Below, in pieces: positions 42,163 through 52,400 of a stretch of DNA of 64,000 bases (positions are counted from its first letter, which is position 1; every line of letters starts with the position of its first letter). The notes beneath the pieces were generated by a model, which was not told the DNA's origin, made no database searches, and worked only from the letters and a program-made list of their open reading frames with translations. Both the position numbers and the translations under genes were made by a program. Source of the stretch: DATFVA01 sp963747755 (GTDB lineage: Bacteria > Bacteroidota > Ignavibacteria > Ignavibacteriales > Ignavibacteriaceae); NCBI GenBank assembly GCA_963747755.1, contig CAVVGK010000004.1, forward strand, positions 124,001-188,000. The letters are read 5' to 3'.

Positions 42163-43413
42163 ATGAGAAATCTAATTCTGATCCTTTCACTTCTTTTTCT
42201 CTCAACCGAAGTTTTTCCTCAATTCGATATCCTGAAAAAAGTAAAAGATAAAGTGGAGAAAAAAACCGAACAAAAGGTTGATGAAGCAATCGATAAAACT
42301 GTAGACAATGCAGCGGATCCGAATAATCAAAATGCCGCGGTAACTGACTCAGCTCAAACTCAAACCGATGCGGCAAATCCGGCTTCAGAGACTAAAGGCA
42401 ATGAACTTAAGTCATTTTCAAAATTTGATTTCGTACCGGGTGAACAGATCATCTTATTTGATGATTTTTCTCAGGATAATATTGGTGATTTCCCTGCACT
42501 GTGGAATACAAATGGTTCCGGTGAAATTGTTAATACAAATTTGTTTCAGGGAAACTGGCTGCAGTTTTCAACCCGTAATGCGATATGGACAGACGGTCTT
42601 TTAGATCTGCCTGATAATTATACAATAGAATTTGACGTGGTACCGATTAAGGGCGAAGAAGGCGGTATGGCTGGTTATGGATTCCGGCTTATGCAAAGCA
42701 TAAATGCTAAAGCTTATGACCATGGTTCCGTTCCCGGAAAAGCCGGACTGGCGTTTTTTGTCGAATATTATGGAAGGCCCGGTTACAGAACTTATATAAC
42801 TGGCAGGGAAGGTGATGGGCTTGGGCTCAGCGGTATTAAGGAGAATAAAGACTTATACCAGAAAGAGAATCAAAAGTATCACATTTCTATCTGGATACAG
42901 AAATCAAGAGTGCGTATCTACCAGAACGAATCTAAACTGTTCGATTTACCTAAAGCATTTCCTGTGGAAAGTGTTAAGATGGACCGGATAAGATTTGAAG
43001 CCGGCGCGGCCTTAGTTTCAAATATCAGAATTGCTGTAGGCGCACCAGATATGAGGAGCAAACTTCTCACTGAGGGAAAACTTGTTACAAGAGGAATTCT
43101 CTTTGATGTAAATTCTGATAAGATCAAACCGGAATCATATGGAACTTTGAAGGAAATTGCCAAAGTTCTCTCGGATAATTCTGATGTAAAGGTCAGGATA
43201 ATCGGTCACACTGATGGTGACGGTTCTGATGAATCCAACCTTGATCTATCCAAAAGAAGAGCAGCTTCGGTTAAAAATTCATTAACTTCTGAGTTCGGCA
43301 TTGATGCGGCGAGAATGGAAACAGACGGTAAAGGTGAGACCGAACCTGTTTCTGATAACAGTACCTCTGAAGGCAAAGCTAATAATCGCAGGGTTGAGTT
43401 TATTAAAATATAA
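42163..43413 (+). CDS. OmpA-family protein with a concanavalin-like middle domain
   Basis: The 416-aa protein has a signal peptide (MRNLILILSLLFLSTEVFPQ), a charged region rich in Lys, Asp and Gln (about 22-75; a likely spacer or coiled coil), a beta-rich domain (about 85-290; VPGEQIILFDDFSQDNIGDF, FDVVPIKGEEGGMAGYGFRL, DRIRFEAGAALVSNIRIAVG) like the LamG/DUF1080 fold, and an OmpA-C domain (ITRGILFDVNSDKIKPESYG-like, VRIIGHTDGDGSDESNLDLS, LSKRRAASVKNSL, NRRVEFIKI). OmpA-C binds peptidoglycan, so the protein should sit on the outer membrane or in the periplasm with the beta domain for a ligand or glycan. A gtggggag ribosome site precedes the ATG. Confidence 0.88.
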   Translation: MRNLILILSLLFLSTEVFPQFDILKKVKDKVEKKTEQKVDEAIDKTVDNAADPNNQNAAVTDSAQTQTDAANPASETKGNELKSFSKFDFVPGEQIILFDDFSQDNIGDFPALWNTNGSGEIVNTNLFQGNWLQFSTRNAIWTDGLLDLPDNYTIEFDVVPIKGEEGGMAGYGFRLMQSINAKAYDHGSVPGKAGLAFFVEYYGRPGYRTYITGREGDGLGLSGIKENKDLYQKENQKYHISIWIQKSRVRIYQNESKLFDLPKAFPVESVKMDRIRFEAGAALVSNIRIAVGAPDMRSKLLTEGKLVTRGILFDVNSDKIKPESYGTLKEIAKVLSDNSDVKVRIIGHTDGDGSDESNLDLSKRRAASVKNSLTSEFGIDAARMETDGKGETEPVSDNSTSEGKANNRRVEFIKI

Positions 43414-43437
43414 TCCGTCAGCCAAGTTAGAAATTCC

Positions 43438-43467
43438 GCAGGCAGTTGTATTCATCCAACTGCCTGC
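43438..43467. terminator. Hairpin between convergent OmpA and HEAT-type genes
   Basis: An 11-bp stem, gcaggcagttg (43438-43448) with caactgcctgc (43457-43467), loop of 8, separates the two convergent genes. T runs are weak on both sides, so it may work with Rho or only protect RNA 3' ends. Confidence 0.5.
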
Positions 43468-43482
43468 TTAGGATTATTCATT

Positions 43483-43920
43483 TCAGAAGTCCAGAAAATA
43501 TTGTGAATGGTTAAGCATGTGAAATGCATAATACAGGTTTTTGCTTACAATCCTGACTTTCTCACTTGCATCGAACCTGGCTGAACCTCTCAGCCTGTAG
43601 ATACCTCTACCATCCTGCAAACTATAAAGAGCAACGGCAGCCACAATTCTCTCCATATCTGTGGATCCGTTATCGAGCATTTTGAGAAGAGGAATAAGTG
43701 AAGAAGAAAAGTCTCCTGGTGAAGCAATCAAATTTTCTATTACCTCTGTCATAACAACAGCAGAGCTTGTCCTCAGACCTATGTTATCAGAATTTATCCC
43801 GGCGATGAGGTTTTCGACGATAGCACCTTTGTTGGATGAAGTTACAAGATCAGCCCCGGCAGCCAGAAGTGGGGCGAACATTAAGGAGGAGAGCAGAAGT
43901 ATTGATACTAATGTTTTCAT
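43483..43920 (-). CDS. Small secreted HEAT-like protein
   Basis: The 145-aa product has a signal peptide (MKTLVSILLLSSLMFAPLLA), then helical repeats (IVENLIAGINSDNIGLRTSS, AVVMTEVIENLIASPGDFSS, SLIPLLKMLDNGSTDMERIV) typical of short HEAT/ARM proteins, and a C-terminal part with YRLRGSARFDASEKVRIVSK. It resembles the protein at 22035-22451 in size, export signal and repeat type. Periplasmic scaffold or inhibitor roles are usual for such folds; none can be assigned. Confidence 0.65.
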   Translation of the reverse strand: MKTLVSILLLSSLMFAPLLAAGADLVTSSNKGAIVENLIAGINSDNIGLRTSSAVVMTEVIENLIASPGDFSSSLIPLLKMLDNGSTDMERIVAAVALYSLQDGRGIYRLRGSARFDASEKVRIVSKNLYYAFHMLNHSQYFLDF

Positions 43921-44214
43921 ATCAGCCTCCCGATAAATTATTAATTTTAGTAACCGATGTGAAGATAAATAGCAGTTCGATTCTTGTCACTTTAAATTGT
44001 ATGGAAGGATAAAATACTCCTTTAACGATACTTTAGACTGATATTCTATAAGAGTCCGTGAGTATGGATAATCGGTCCTGCAATAGTATAATTGAATCTG
44101 CTCGTCTATGATCCTTATTCTGATGCTTCTTTCGGCCTCAAACAACGAGATGGGTAAAGTATTAAAGATTGCAAGAATTCAAGAATGCAGAGTATCTAAG
44201 CCTTCAATGGGAGC
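43921..44214. other. Intergenic stretch ending in a hairpin with a T run
   Basis: No gene is convincing. At 44209-44231 gggagc pairs with gctccc and is followed by six T on the plus strand, overlapping the 3' end of the radical SAM gene. A 36-codon plus-strand frame ends at this hairpin; there is no other support. The word acgagatgggtaa at 44146-44158 also appears near 11690. Confidence 0.35.
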
Positions 44215-45219
44215 TTAAGGCTCCCTTTTTTGTAATCTGTTTTTGAAAGGATTTTCCCGTGTTTCTTCAAAGAATGGCCGGTAGGATTTCATGCTCTCGA
44301 TTTCCTGAACCCACCCGTTTTGCAGTCCGAATTTATCCAGCAGCTCGATTGATCTCATATATTCCGTTGAAGAAATATTCCTGCTGATCAAAGGATATTT
44401 ATCTGCTTTATTTGAAGGGTAGTATTGGGCCATTAATGAAATGTTAATTCCGGGATCGAGATCTGCAATAAAACGGAATACATTCTCTGTCTCCGCAAGT
44501 CCGTTCGGCATTACAAGATGCCTTATAATCAGACCTCTTACAACAACACCGTCTTCGTAAATAAGCTCGCCTCCAACCTGCCGGTACATTTCTTCTATAG
44601 CAGGCTTAACCGCATCGAAATAATCACTGACTTTTGAATAAGTTTTACCTGCGGAATTTTCACCATACTTAAAATCAGGCAGGTAAATATCAATTACCCC
44701 ATCATAAAGTTTCAGCATTTCCACGCTGTCGTATCCATTCGTATTATATATGATCGGCAGGTTTAGTCCATTAACCGCGGCAAGGTAAATTGACTTAAGA
44801 ATAGATGCCGAAAAATGAGTAGGAGAAACAAGTCCTATGTTATGACAATTTTTATCCTGTAGTTCAAGCATTATTTCCGCAAGACGCTCGTGGGAAACTT
44901 CGTTTTTGATTTCCGTCTTATAATTCTGACTTATCACATAGTTCTGACAGAATACACATCGCAGATTACAGTTGCCGAAAAAAATATTCCCTACTCCCCT
45001 GCTTCCGCTGAGAACCGGCTCCTCTCCGAAATGTGGGGTGTAAGATGATACAATTGGCAGCTCGCCGCTTTGGCATATTCCATACTCGCCGCCCGTGCGG
45101 TCGACGTTGCAGTTTCGCGGACAGCTTGTGCAAGACTGCAATATCTTTGCAGCCTCCCTTAAGCGGCTTTCAAAATCGCCGTTGTGCAGCGTGTTGATAT
45201 ATGAAGGGACAAAGTTCAT
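44215..45219 (-). CDS. Radical SAM protein of PflA-like group
   Basis: The 334-aa product has the cluster motif CNLRCVFCQNYVISQ (CxxxCxxC) that binds a [4Fe-4S] cluster and S-adenosylmethionine. An extra Cys-rich start (LQSCTSCPRNCNVDRTGGEY, CQSG) suggests a second cluster or metal site. NIGLVSPTHF, DGVIDIYLPDFKYGENS and RGLIIRHLVMPNGLAETEN are typical of the pyruvate formate-lyase activase-like group often annotated as AmmeMemoRadiSam or unknown-function radical SAM. No target protein lies beside it. Start ATG 45219. Confidence 0.9.
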   Translation of the reverse strand: MNFVPSYINTLHNGDFESRLREAAKILQSCTSCPRNCNVDRTGGEYGICQSGELPIVSSYTPHFGEEPVLSGSRGVGNIFFGNCNLRCVFCQNYVISQNYKTEIKNEVSHERLAEIMLELQDKNCHNIGLVSPTHFSASILKSIYLAAVNGLNLPIIYNTNGYDSVEMLKLYDGVIDIYLPDFKYGENSAGKTYSKVSDYFDAVKPAIEEMYRQVGGELIYEDGVVVRGLIIRHLVMPNGLAETENVFRFIADLDPGINISLMAQYYPSNKADKYPLISRNISSTEYMRSIELLDKFGLQNGWVQEIESMKSYRPFFEETRENPFKNRLQKREP

Positions 45220-45391
45220 TATTTATCTGCAATAAAATTTCTGCAGCGCTAAGTTAAAACAGATAACATTAAGGTTAAAGATATCATTCAGGTTCTTTTG
45301 GGGTTCCCGGTATTTGAATTCCGTCAAAATGTGGTTTCACACAATTTATTTTTTGCCAAACATTTATATCTTTTTTGAAAAAGGAGACTTT

Positions 45392-45751
45392 ATGATTGAA
45401 ATAATGGATAAAACAATAAATGACTTTATAGCTGTTAAAGCAAGCGGGAAACTGACCATAAAGGATTATGAAGATATACTCTCCCTGGCTGAAGAAAGGA
45501 CCAGGCAGTATGGCAAAACAAACTGGTATATAGAAATTACTGATTTCAAAGGCTGGGAGTTTGATGCTGCAGTAGAAGATTTGAAATTTGATATCGAGCA
45601 TTATGACGATATTAAAAGAATAGCAATGGTGGGAGATAAAAAATGGCACCGATGGGGAGCCGTGGCGTCCAAATTATTTACAAGAGCGAAAGTAGAATAT
45701 TTTGATATTTCTGAAAAGGATAAAGCCATAACATGGGCCAAAGCTGCTTAA
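45392..45751 (+). CDS. SpoIIAA-like STAS-fold protein (DUF3478 type)
   Basis: From ATG 45392, with aaggag 8 bases upstream, the product has 119 residues; an in-frame extension to 45314 has no ribosome site. The pattern (VKASGKLTIKDYEDILSLAE, NWYIEITDFKGWEFDAAVED, IKRIAMVGDKKWHRWGAVAS, AKVEYFDISEKDKAITW) fits the SpoIIAA-like family (PF11964), which shares the STAS fold but lacks the phosphorylated Ser and is thought to bind lipids or partners. It is divergent from the radical SAM gene. Function unknown. Confidence 0.8.
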   Translation: MIEIMDKTINDFIAVKASGKLTIKDYEDILSLAEERTRQYGKTNWYIEITDFKGWEFDAAVEDLKFDIEHYDDIKRIAMVGDKKWHRWGAVASKLFTRAKVEYFDISEKDKAITWAKAA

Positions 45752-45896
45752 TCCTGCGGGTTCAACCTCTGGACGTTGTTGGAGTTTTTCCCCTGTCAAT
45801 AAAAAATGAGGGAAATAGTTAAAAATACGATTTCCGGGATGTTTATTTATTTAGGAATATTCAGGATATGATGCAATCGGAGGTAATCTTCTCTTT

Positions 45897-45931
45897 CCCG
45901 GAACAGCCTGACCTGCATCAGGCTGTTCGGG
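45897..45931. terminator. Strong hairpin between convergent genes
   Basis: A near-perfect stem (aacagcctga at 45902-45911 with tcaggctgtt at 45918-45927, extended by cccg/cggg) with a loop of 6 separates the SpoIIAA-like gene and the BNR gene. There is no T run, so it could be Rho-assisted or an RNA-protecting hairpin. Confidence 0.4.
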
Positions 45932-45957
45932 TTGAGAAAAAATGCGTGATAATTTAG

Positions 45958-48900
45958 CTATTCAACATCAAGCGTGGGGATTCTGCCGGGTGTCCATGGG
46001 GCACCGTATTTTTCCATATCACCCTCCAGGTTTTTTAGATCAAGGTTATATAGATTTTTTAATTGTTCGAGTACCGATGGGAATTTATCCATCAGTACCT
46101 TATAGGCATTGCGTTCGTTCCGGGTAATATTTGAAGATGAACGGTAATGTGTATATGCCAGCACATCAAGTCTTTCATTAAACGTTACAGGTGAAGGAGG
46201 ATTCTCTTCGGTACTCGGGAAGTTTGATTCCCTGCTGAACTTCAATGAAATGTCCTTCAGCTTTTCCCAGAGGTTGTCGGCTCTTACCATCAGATCATTA
46301 GGAGCTTCGGGTGTATTGATCAGAGCCTGCTTAATATCGGTTACTCTCTTCATCATATCATCAAGAAATCCCTCCGTTCCATTTATAGCCCTCGCAAGCT
46401 TATTCGCTTTCTTCTGGAAGTTCACCAGCTCTGAGCGGTCGGCTATCGGCAGAGTTGTATTGTCAAGCGGTTTAACTGTAAAGTCAACAGGACCATAGAG
46501 CTGCTTCTCGCCGTCCCTGTTTATCATCCCCATTGTTACGGTATACTTGCCCGGAAGTGCCAGTGTGCTGCCGTGGGCTTCTGCCGTCGGGTTGAATTTA
46601 TCCTTTGCCTTAACAGGAGAGGTGCTTCCGTAACGCAAATCCCACGCAGCGCGGTTAATTCCTTTCGCAGCTGGTTTGGTAATCTTCCTTACAATATTCC
46701 CTGCCTCATCTTTAACGGTAAATACCAGGTAGGGATCGATCTCTTCTTTTTCTGCTCTAAGCTTTTCATTGCCGGGCTGGGGAATTGGTTTGCCGTCCTT
46801 AAACAATTCTTTTTCTTTTTCTTTTCTTTCGTCTTTCAGCGTTTTAGGAACATCCTTGATGTAATAAGTGAAGACAGCGCCGAATTCAGGATTAGGGGCT
46901 TTGAAATAAGTGGCTCCCTGTCCATACCTGCCGCCTGTCTCGTGGAACATTAAAGCATCCTTAACCGGAAAGATATATGCATCCTTATCGAGTGTAGTTT
47001 TATTTATTTCACGAAGAGGCGTAAAATTATCCAGTATATAGAAGCCTCTTCCAAAGGTGGCTATAACCAGATCGTTCTCTCTTTTCTGGAAGGCTATGTC
47101 CCTTACAGCGATGGTTGGTATGCCCGATTTTAACTGAGCCCATTGTTGGCCGCCGTCTGTAGAGAAGAAGATTCCGAATTCAGTTCCTGCGAAAAGGAGA
47201 TCGGGATTTACATAGTCCTGTGCGATTGTATGAACGCTTCCGTTTTCGGGAAGGTTGCCGACAATTGACGTCCATGAATTGCCTTTATCTGTACTCTTAA
47301 GCAGATAGGGTTTAAAGTCATCTCTTTTAAGATTATTGAACGAAGCAAAAACGACATTTTCATCATACTTTGAAGGACAGATATCGCTAACATAGGTGTA
47401 CTTCGGAACGCCGGGAAATTCATCTATCTTTCTCCATGTTTTAGCATCTTCCGAAACCTGTATTAACCCGTCGTCTGTTCCTGCATAAAGCAGGTTTTCC
47501 TTTACAGGAGATTCAGTTAAGGAGATGATGGTTCCGAAAAGTGAGGTCGATTGATCTTTTGCAACCGCATCAACGCTCCAGTATTTGCCCATCACAGGCC
47601 ACTGGTTGCGGTCGAGTTGTGCAGTAAGATCAGGACTTATTACCTCCCAGGTATCTCCCCTATCGTCGCTTCTGAAGACTTTGTTAGCTGAACAATAAAG
47701 CCTTGTATGGCTATGAGGACTAACGAACAAAGGGGTATCCCAGTTCCATTTATAAGTTAATTCGTCTTCTGCAGGTTCGGGACGAATAAAGATTGCTTCA
47801 CCGCTGGCTCTATCGTAGCGCACCATATTTCCATACTGGGCTTCAGCGTAAACTATGTTCGGATCTTCAGGATCTGTTGCACTCCAGAATCCGTCACCGC
47901 CGTTTGTAACAAACCAGTCGCTGTTAACTATTCCATCGGCACTTAAAGTTGCAGAAGGTCCGCCCATACTATTATTATCCTGGGTTCCTCCGTATACAAA
48001 ATAAAATGGTTCGGCATTATCAACGGTAACCCTGTAAAACTGCGTGATAGGAAGGTTCGCCTTAAAATCGAATGTCTTTCCGTCATCATATGTTTCATAA
48101 ACCCCACCGTCGCCTCCGATTAAGAAGTGATCAGTATAATTGGGATCAATCCACATGGCATGATCATCAACGTGACGGTCTTTGTTGCCCACGTTGTTCC
48201 AGGTTTTGCCTCCATCAAGTGTTACCTTTGAGAAGGTCTCTGTAGAGAAAACTTTATTCTCGTTTTTAGGATCAACATATATTTCGTTAAAATACTGACC
48301 TGATGAAGCGTAGTCGTTCATCTTTTCCCAGCTGGCTCCGCGGTTAGTTGATTTGAAGAAACCACTCTTACCTTCGGCAGCTTCCATTATGAGGTAGAGA
48401 ATATCAGGATTGGAAGGCGCATATGCGATATCCATACCTCCAATGTCCACACCAGGGAGACCTTTCATAATTTTGTCCCATGTCTGTCCTGCATCCGTTG
48501 ATTTATAAACAGCCGACTCAGGACCGCCACCGATCTTTGTATAAACATGTCTTCTTCTCTGTTCCGAAGTCGCGTACATGATATCAGGGCTGCGTGGATC
48601 GAATATTACATTATTGATTCCGGTATTCTCACTTATATCAAGCACTTTCTTCCAGGTCTTGCCTGCATCCTCGGTTTTGTACAATCCCCGGTCGCCTCCT
48701 GGTCCCCATACAGAACCTTCTGCAGCGGCAAATACGAAGTTGGAATTGCGGGGATCGATTGCGATTTCACCAATCTGGCGCGAATCTTTTAATCCCATAT
48801 TCTTCCAGGATTTCCCGCCGTCAGTAGTTTTATAAATTCCATCTCCGTATCCGAGGGCTCTCTGGTGGTTATTCTCACCGGTTCCTGTCCATACTACGTA

Positions 48901-49218
48901 AGGATTATTGGGATCTATAGCGAGACATCCGATTGAGTATGCCCCGTAATGATCGAAAACAGGTTCAAAGGTAATCCCGTCATTGCTGGTCTTCCAGATT
49001 TGTCCACTGGCCGCGGCAACGTAATATTCAGCATGATTCTGCGGGTTAACCGCAAAATCTGCTACTCTTCCGGAGGTAAAGGCGGGGCCAATGTTCCTCC
49101 ATTTTAACCCGGCTACTGTTTCTGCCATGGTAGAATCTTTGCTATCCTTATCCTGAGCAGCAAAGGCTGCAGAGAACAGAATGCAGAGCATAATAGAAAT
49201 ATTTATAAATTTCTTCAT
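45958..49218 (-). CDS. Secreted BNR/sortilin-like beta-propeller protein
   Basis: The 1086-aa protein has a signal peptide (MKKFINISIMLCILFSAAFA). The first 730 residues hold at least ten Asp-box motifs (KTTDGGKSW, KTEDAGKTW, KSTDAGQTW, KSTNRGASW, TLDGGKTW, RSDDRGDTW, KSTDKGNSW, STDGGQQW), as in VPS10/sortilin-like double propellers and exo-sialidase-like proteins. The C-terminal 350 residues contain an Ig-like stretch (YLVFTVKDEAGNIVRKITKP, HGSTLALPGKYTVTMGMINR) and a helical tail. No sorting domain is present. Homologues are often annotated as glycosyl hydrolases, but no catalytic residues are seen, so a binding role is more likely. Start ATG 49218. Confidence 0.85.
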   Translation of the reverse strand: MKKFINISIMLCILFSAAFAAQDKDSKDSTMAETVAGLKWRNIGPAFTSGRVADFAVNPQNHAEYYVAAASGQIWKTSNDGITFEPVFDHYGAYSIGCLAIDPNNPYVVWTGTGENNHQRALGYGDGIYKTTDGGKSWKNMGLKDSRQIGEIAIDPRNSNFVFAAAEGSVWGPGGDRGLYKTEDAGKTWKKVLDISENTGINNVIFDPRSPDIMYATSEQRRRHVYTKIGGGPESAVYKSTDAGQTWDKIMKGLPGVDIGGMDIAYAPSNPDILYLIMEAAEGKSGFFKSTNRGASWEKMNDYASSGQYFNEIYVDPKNENKVFSTETFSKVTLDGGKTWNNVGNKDRHVDDHAMWIDPNYTDHFLIGGDGGVYETYDDGKTFDFKANLPITQFYRVTVDNAEPFYFVYGGTQDNNSMGGPSATLSADGIVNSDWFVTNGGDGFWSATDPEDPNIVYAEAQYGNMVRYDRASGEAIFIRPEPAEDELTYKWNWDTPLFVSPHSHTRLYCSANKVFRSDDRGDTWEVISPDLTAQLDRNQWPVMGKYWSVDAVAKDQSTSLFGTIISLTESPVKENLLYAGTDDGLIQVSEDAKTWRKIDEFPGVPKYTYVSDICPSKYDENVVFASFNNLKRDDFKPYLLKSTDKGNSWTSIVGNLPENGSVHTIAQDYVNPDLLFAGTEFGIFFSTDGGQQWAQLKSGIPTIAVRDIAFQKRENDLVIATFGRGFYILDNFTPLREINKTTLDKDAYIFPVKDALMFHETGGRYGQGATYFKAPNPEFGAVFTYYIKDVPKTLKDERKEKEKELFKDGKPIPQPGNEKLRAEKEEIDPYLVFTVKDEAGNIVRKITKPAAKGINRAAWDLRYGSTSPVKAKDKFNPTAEAHGSTLALPGKYTVTMGMINRDGEKQLYGPVDFTVKPLDNTTLPIADRSELVNFQKKANKLARAINGTEGFLDDMMKRVTDIKQALINTPEAPNDLMVRADNLWEKLKDISLKFSRESNFPSTEENPPSPVTFNERLDVLAYTHYRSSSNITRNERNAYKVLMDKFPSVLEQLKNLYNLDLKNLEGDMEKYGAPWTPGRIPTLDVE

Positions 49219-49372
49219 GATATAATTAGAATTAGTGAGTGGATAATTTTATTAGATATTTGTGTGAAAGTACTTGTCAATGCGTATTTTAACTGAATTT
49301 AACATTCCCCTCTTCCGGGCACTAAATTAGCAAACCAATTCAACTAATTCTACATTAAAAGGATAAACGGTT

Positions 49373-49408
49373 AATAAAAAATGCCGGCAGCGGGGAAACT
49401 GCCGGCAT
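49373..49408 (-). terminator. Intrinsic terminator of the C25 peptidase gene
   Basis: Stem atgccggcag (49381-49390) with ctgccggcat (49399-49408), loop 8, followed on the minus strand by a run of T (aaaaaa at about 49375-49380 on the plus strand). It lies 27 bases past the stop at 49436. Confidence 0.8.
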
Positions 49409-49435
49409 GGGGATTTGGGGAATCAGGGTGTCTTG

Positions 49436-52400
49436 TTACTTCAGCATCAGCATTTTTCTGACTGCTGAGAAATTTCCTGCTTCAATTCTGTAAATGTAAA
49501 ATCCCGAGGATACCTGCTGATTGTAGTTATTTCTTCCGTTCCAGGAGATGGAGTATCTACCCGGTTCCTTAACTTCAGATACAAGTGATCTCACAAGCCG
49601 TCCAAGTGCATCATAAATATTAAGTGAAACCTGCGACTGAACAGGCACATCGAACTTTATTTCTGTAGTAGGATTAAAAGGATTGGGATAATTCTGCGAC
49701 AGGGCGAAATCTGCCGGAAGATTGCTGACTTCTATTTCAAGTTGTTTTGAGTAGCGTGAAGTTCCATCGAGATCAATTTGTTTCAACCTGTACAGAATGG
49801 AACCGTTATCCGCATCGGCATCTTTGAAAGAATATTTCTTCGGTTCAGTAGTTGTGCCGCTCCCTTGAATAAAACCGATTTTCTTCCAGGTACCTGAGCC
49901 GGAACGTCTTGACTTCACAGAATTCCTCTCAATGTCGAATCCCATGTTATTACTTTCTGTAGCAGTGTGCCACCGTAGGATTACAGCATCCTGATTATTC
50001 TCCGCAGTGAATGAAATCAGTTCCACAGGAACTTCACTCAGCTGCATTGTAACAGGAACAGTTAATTGCGGAGTCTCAGGATCATTGCTGCTAACAATAA
50101 CATCCATTGAGTAGTTACCGGTTTCCAGTCCCTCCGTAATAAAATCTAGAACCAGCGCGTATGAATTACCGTTGTAAATAGTTCCCGAAAAATTGTTAGC
50201 AGTAAGCCATTCAGGTTCGGCAGAGAACATGACAGCAACCCCGTCTTCAACATACGCTGCATTGTAAGCCACCTGGAGCCCGTCTAAGCCATCTGCATTT
50301 TCGATTCCAACAGTGGCGGAGTTAAGTGTTGCAGCCATATTATTATAATAGAAATATATCATATTATTCGACTTCAGCACAACCTGGTATGTAAGAGAAC
50401 CCGTAGAGGGATAACGCTGCCAGTTTGTGAACTGAATAATCAGTTTATCAGCAGTCTGCAGATAGTAAACTGTACCCTGAGTGCTGCCGTCAAGGTCATC
50501 CCAGAAAGGTGAGATGATATTATCGGGCATTCCGGGAGTAGGAATACCATCATTAGTAAAAGTGTTACTGGTTATGCTTTCAAACGAAACGAACCCGTTT
50601 GAGCTGACATAAACTCCTGTTTGAGCCTCGCCGTAAAATTTGAAATTGAAACCGATGGGGATTGGTCCTGCAACTCCTTCATCCAGTGGATCGTAAGTTC
50701 CTGTAGGAATCCATCCGGAAACTGCTGTACCCATGGAGGAAATATCATTCCACTCGTATGCTGGTCCCTGAGGATCGTTGCTGTCGATCCACTCATATCC
50801 GAATAAATCTGGACCGCCGGAGCCTCGTATGCTCATTCCCATTACTTCAGAGGGATTGCTCTTCGTTTCCTCATTTAATGATTCCATCCTTACAGGTATA
50901 AACCTTGCCGATACATCACCCGGGAATGTATTGTTTGCGAATTCAACCGTATAATCGAGGGTTGAATTTGTAATGCCGATATTAGAGATCATTATTGAAT
51001 CGCTTGTGGTAGTTCCCGGGTTGAGCAGACAATAAATTGAATCGGGGGCGACTGAAATTTCAGGAGCATCCCAGGTGGTTTGCACAGTCACATTAGACAT
51101 TGTCGATTTGTTTCCCCATATGTCCGAAGCTTTTACGGCGAAGTAATACTGGGTGGAAAAATCGAGATTACGTAAAGTATAATATTTGGCAACACCTGCT
51201 GAATCAGGGCCGCCGGAAACCAAAATCGAACTTGCATTACCATAATCTTCTTCCGTAACTATTGGATCCGCGGAAAATCTTAAATCATAACTTATTATTC
51301 CTCCAAGGGAAGAATCGTATGGCGATGTCCAGTTAAGAGTAACTGAATTAGAAGCAGCATCCACCGCTGCAAGGTCCGTAATCTGTTCGGGTGCGGTTGA
51401 ATCAGGCTCCATACCCAGAGTAAGTATCATTGAGCAATCGCCAAAAATATTATACTGTTCCATAAGCATCAAACCCTGGCCGCTGCTCCCTCCCCATTGA
51501 TCCATCGCATACATTATTCCGTTAAAGCACACGCCGCCAACAGTTTGCTTTGCTCTTGTTGTAAGCAGGATCATCGCATGGTTCTGCATATCGCAGGGAG
51601 GAACCCAGTTTGTATTTGTAGAGGAACCGAATGCGCCGATAGCTCCTTTGGGGTTTGCCAGACTGCCTTCTCTCACCCAGGCTTCTTCCATACATTCATT
51701 CAAGGTAAAGTCACCGTTAAGACAGGCAACATCCAGTACGAAAGGATTCTTGTACTCGTTTGAGAGTGAGGAAATATTATTAACGTTAAATCCAGTAGTA
51801 CTCCAGGAGGTTCCGGAGCCGTGCCCTATATAATTTACTATACTTCTGCCGTCGTTGATTGAAGTTGTAACCTGTGATGCAGAGGCACCCGGATCGTATA
51901 TCTGATCCACAGAAGTAAAAAATAAATTCTCCATAAGCATGTCCCTGAGAAGATTTGCCCTTTCCCAATCATAGAGCCCGGTGCCGCCATCCTGATCGCT
52001 TGCCACACCTGTACCCTTAAGGTACCAGCCTGCATCAGGACCTGTATCTGGATATTTTTCATACTTAATGAATTTATAAAATATGTAGTCGAGGTTGGCA
52101 GAAGATGACGGTGAGATACGGGAAATAAAAGCATCGGGGTATGCATCGCTTCCTGCCAGTTTAACATAACACGGATCTGAAGGTGCGCCCTCATATATTC
52201 CGCTCAGTGTGGGTATCTCTCCCGATTCACCGACAAGGATAATGAACGTTAATCCCTCAGGTGAGTCATATAAATTCTGAATATAACTTTTTATTGAGCC
52301 TGATCCCGATCCTGTTTCAGAAGGATATTCTGCCGTGAGAGTAACAAGACCTTTTTCTGCTTTCCAATTATAAAAAGGAGTTATACTGGCGGTATAGGCT

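Noticed and set aside
44108..44231. Plus-strand 36-codon frame ending at a T-run hairpin
   Set aside because: It overlaps the 3' end of the radical SAM gene and has no ribosome site or relatives; a shared 13-base word with 11690 is within what chance allows.
45958..49218. Glycosyl hydrolase (sialidase) by the Asp-box repeats
   Set aside because: Asp boxes are structural and occur in many propellers; no sialidase catalytic residues were found, so a binding role is preferred.
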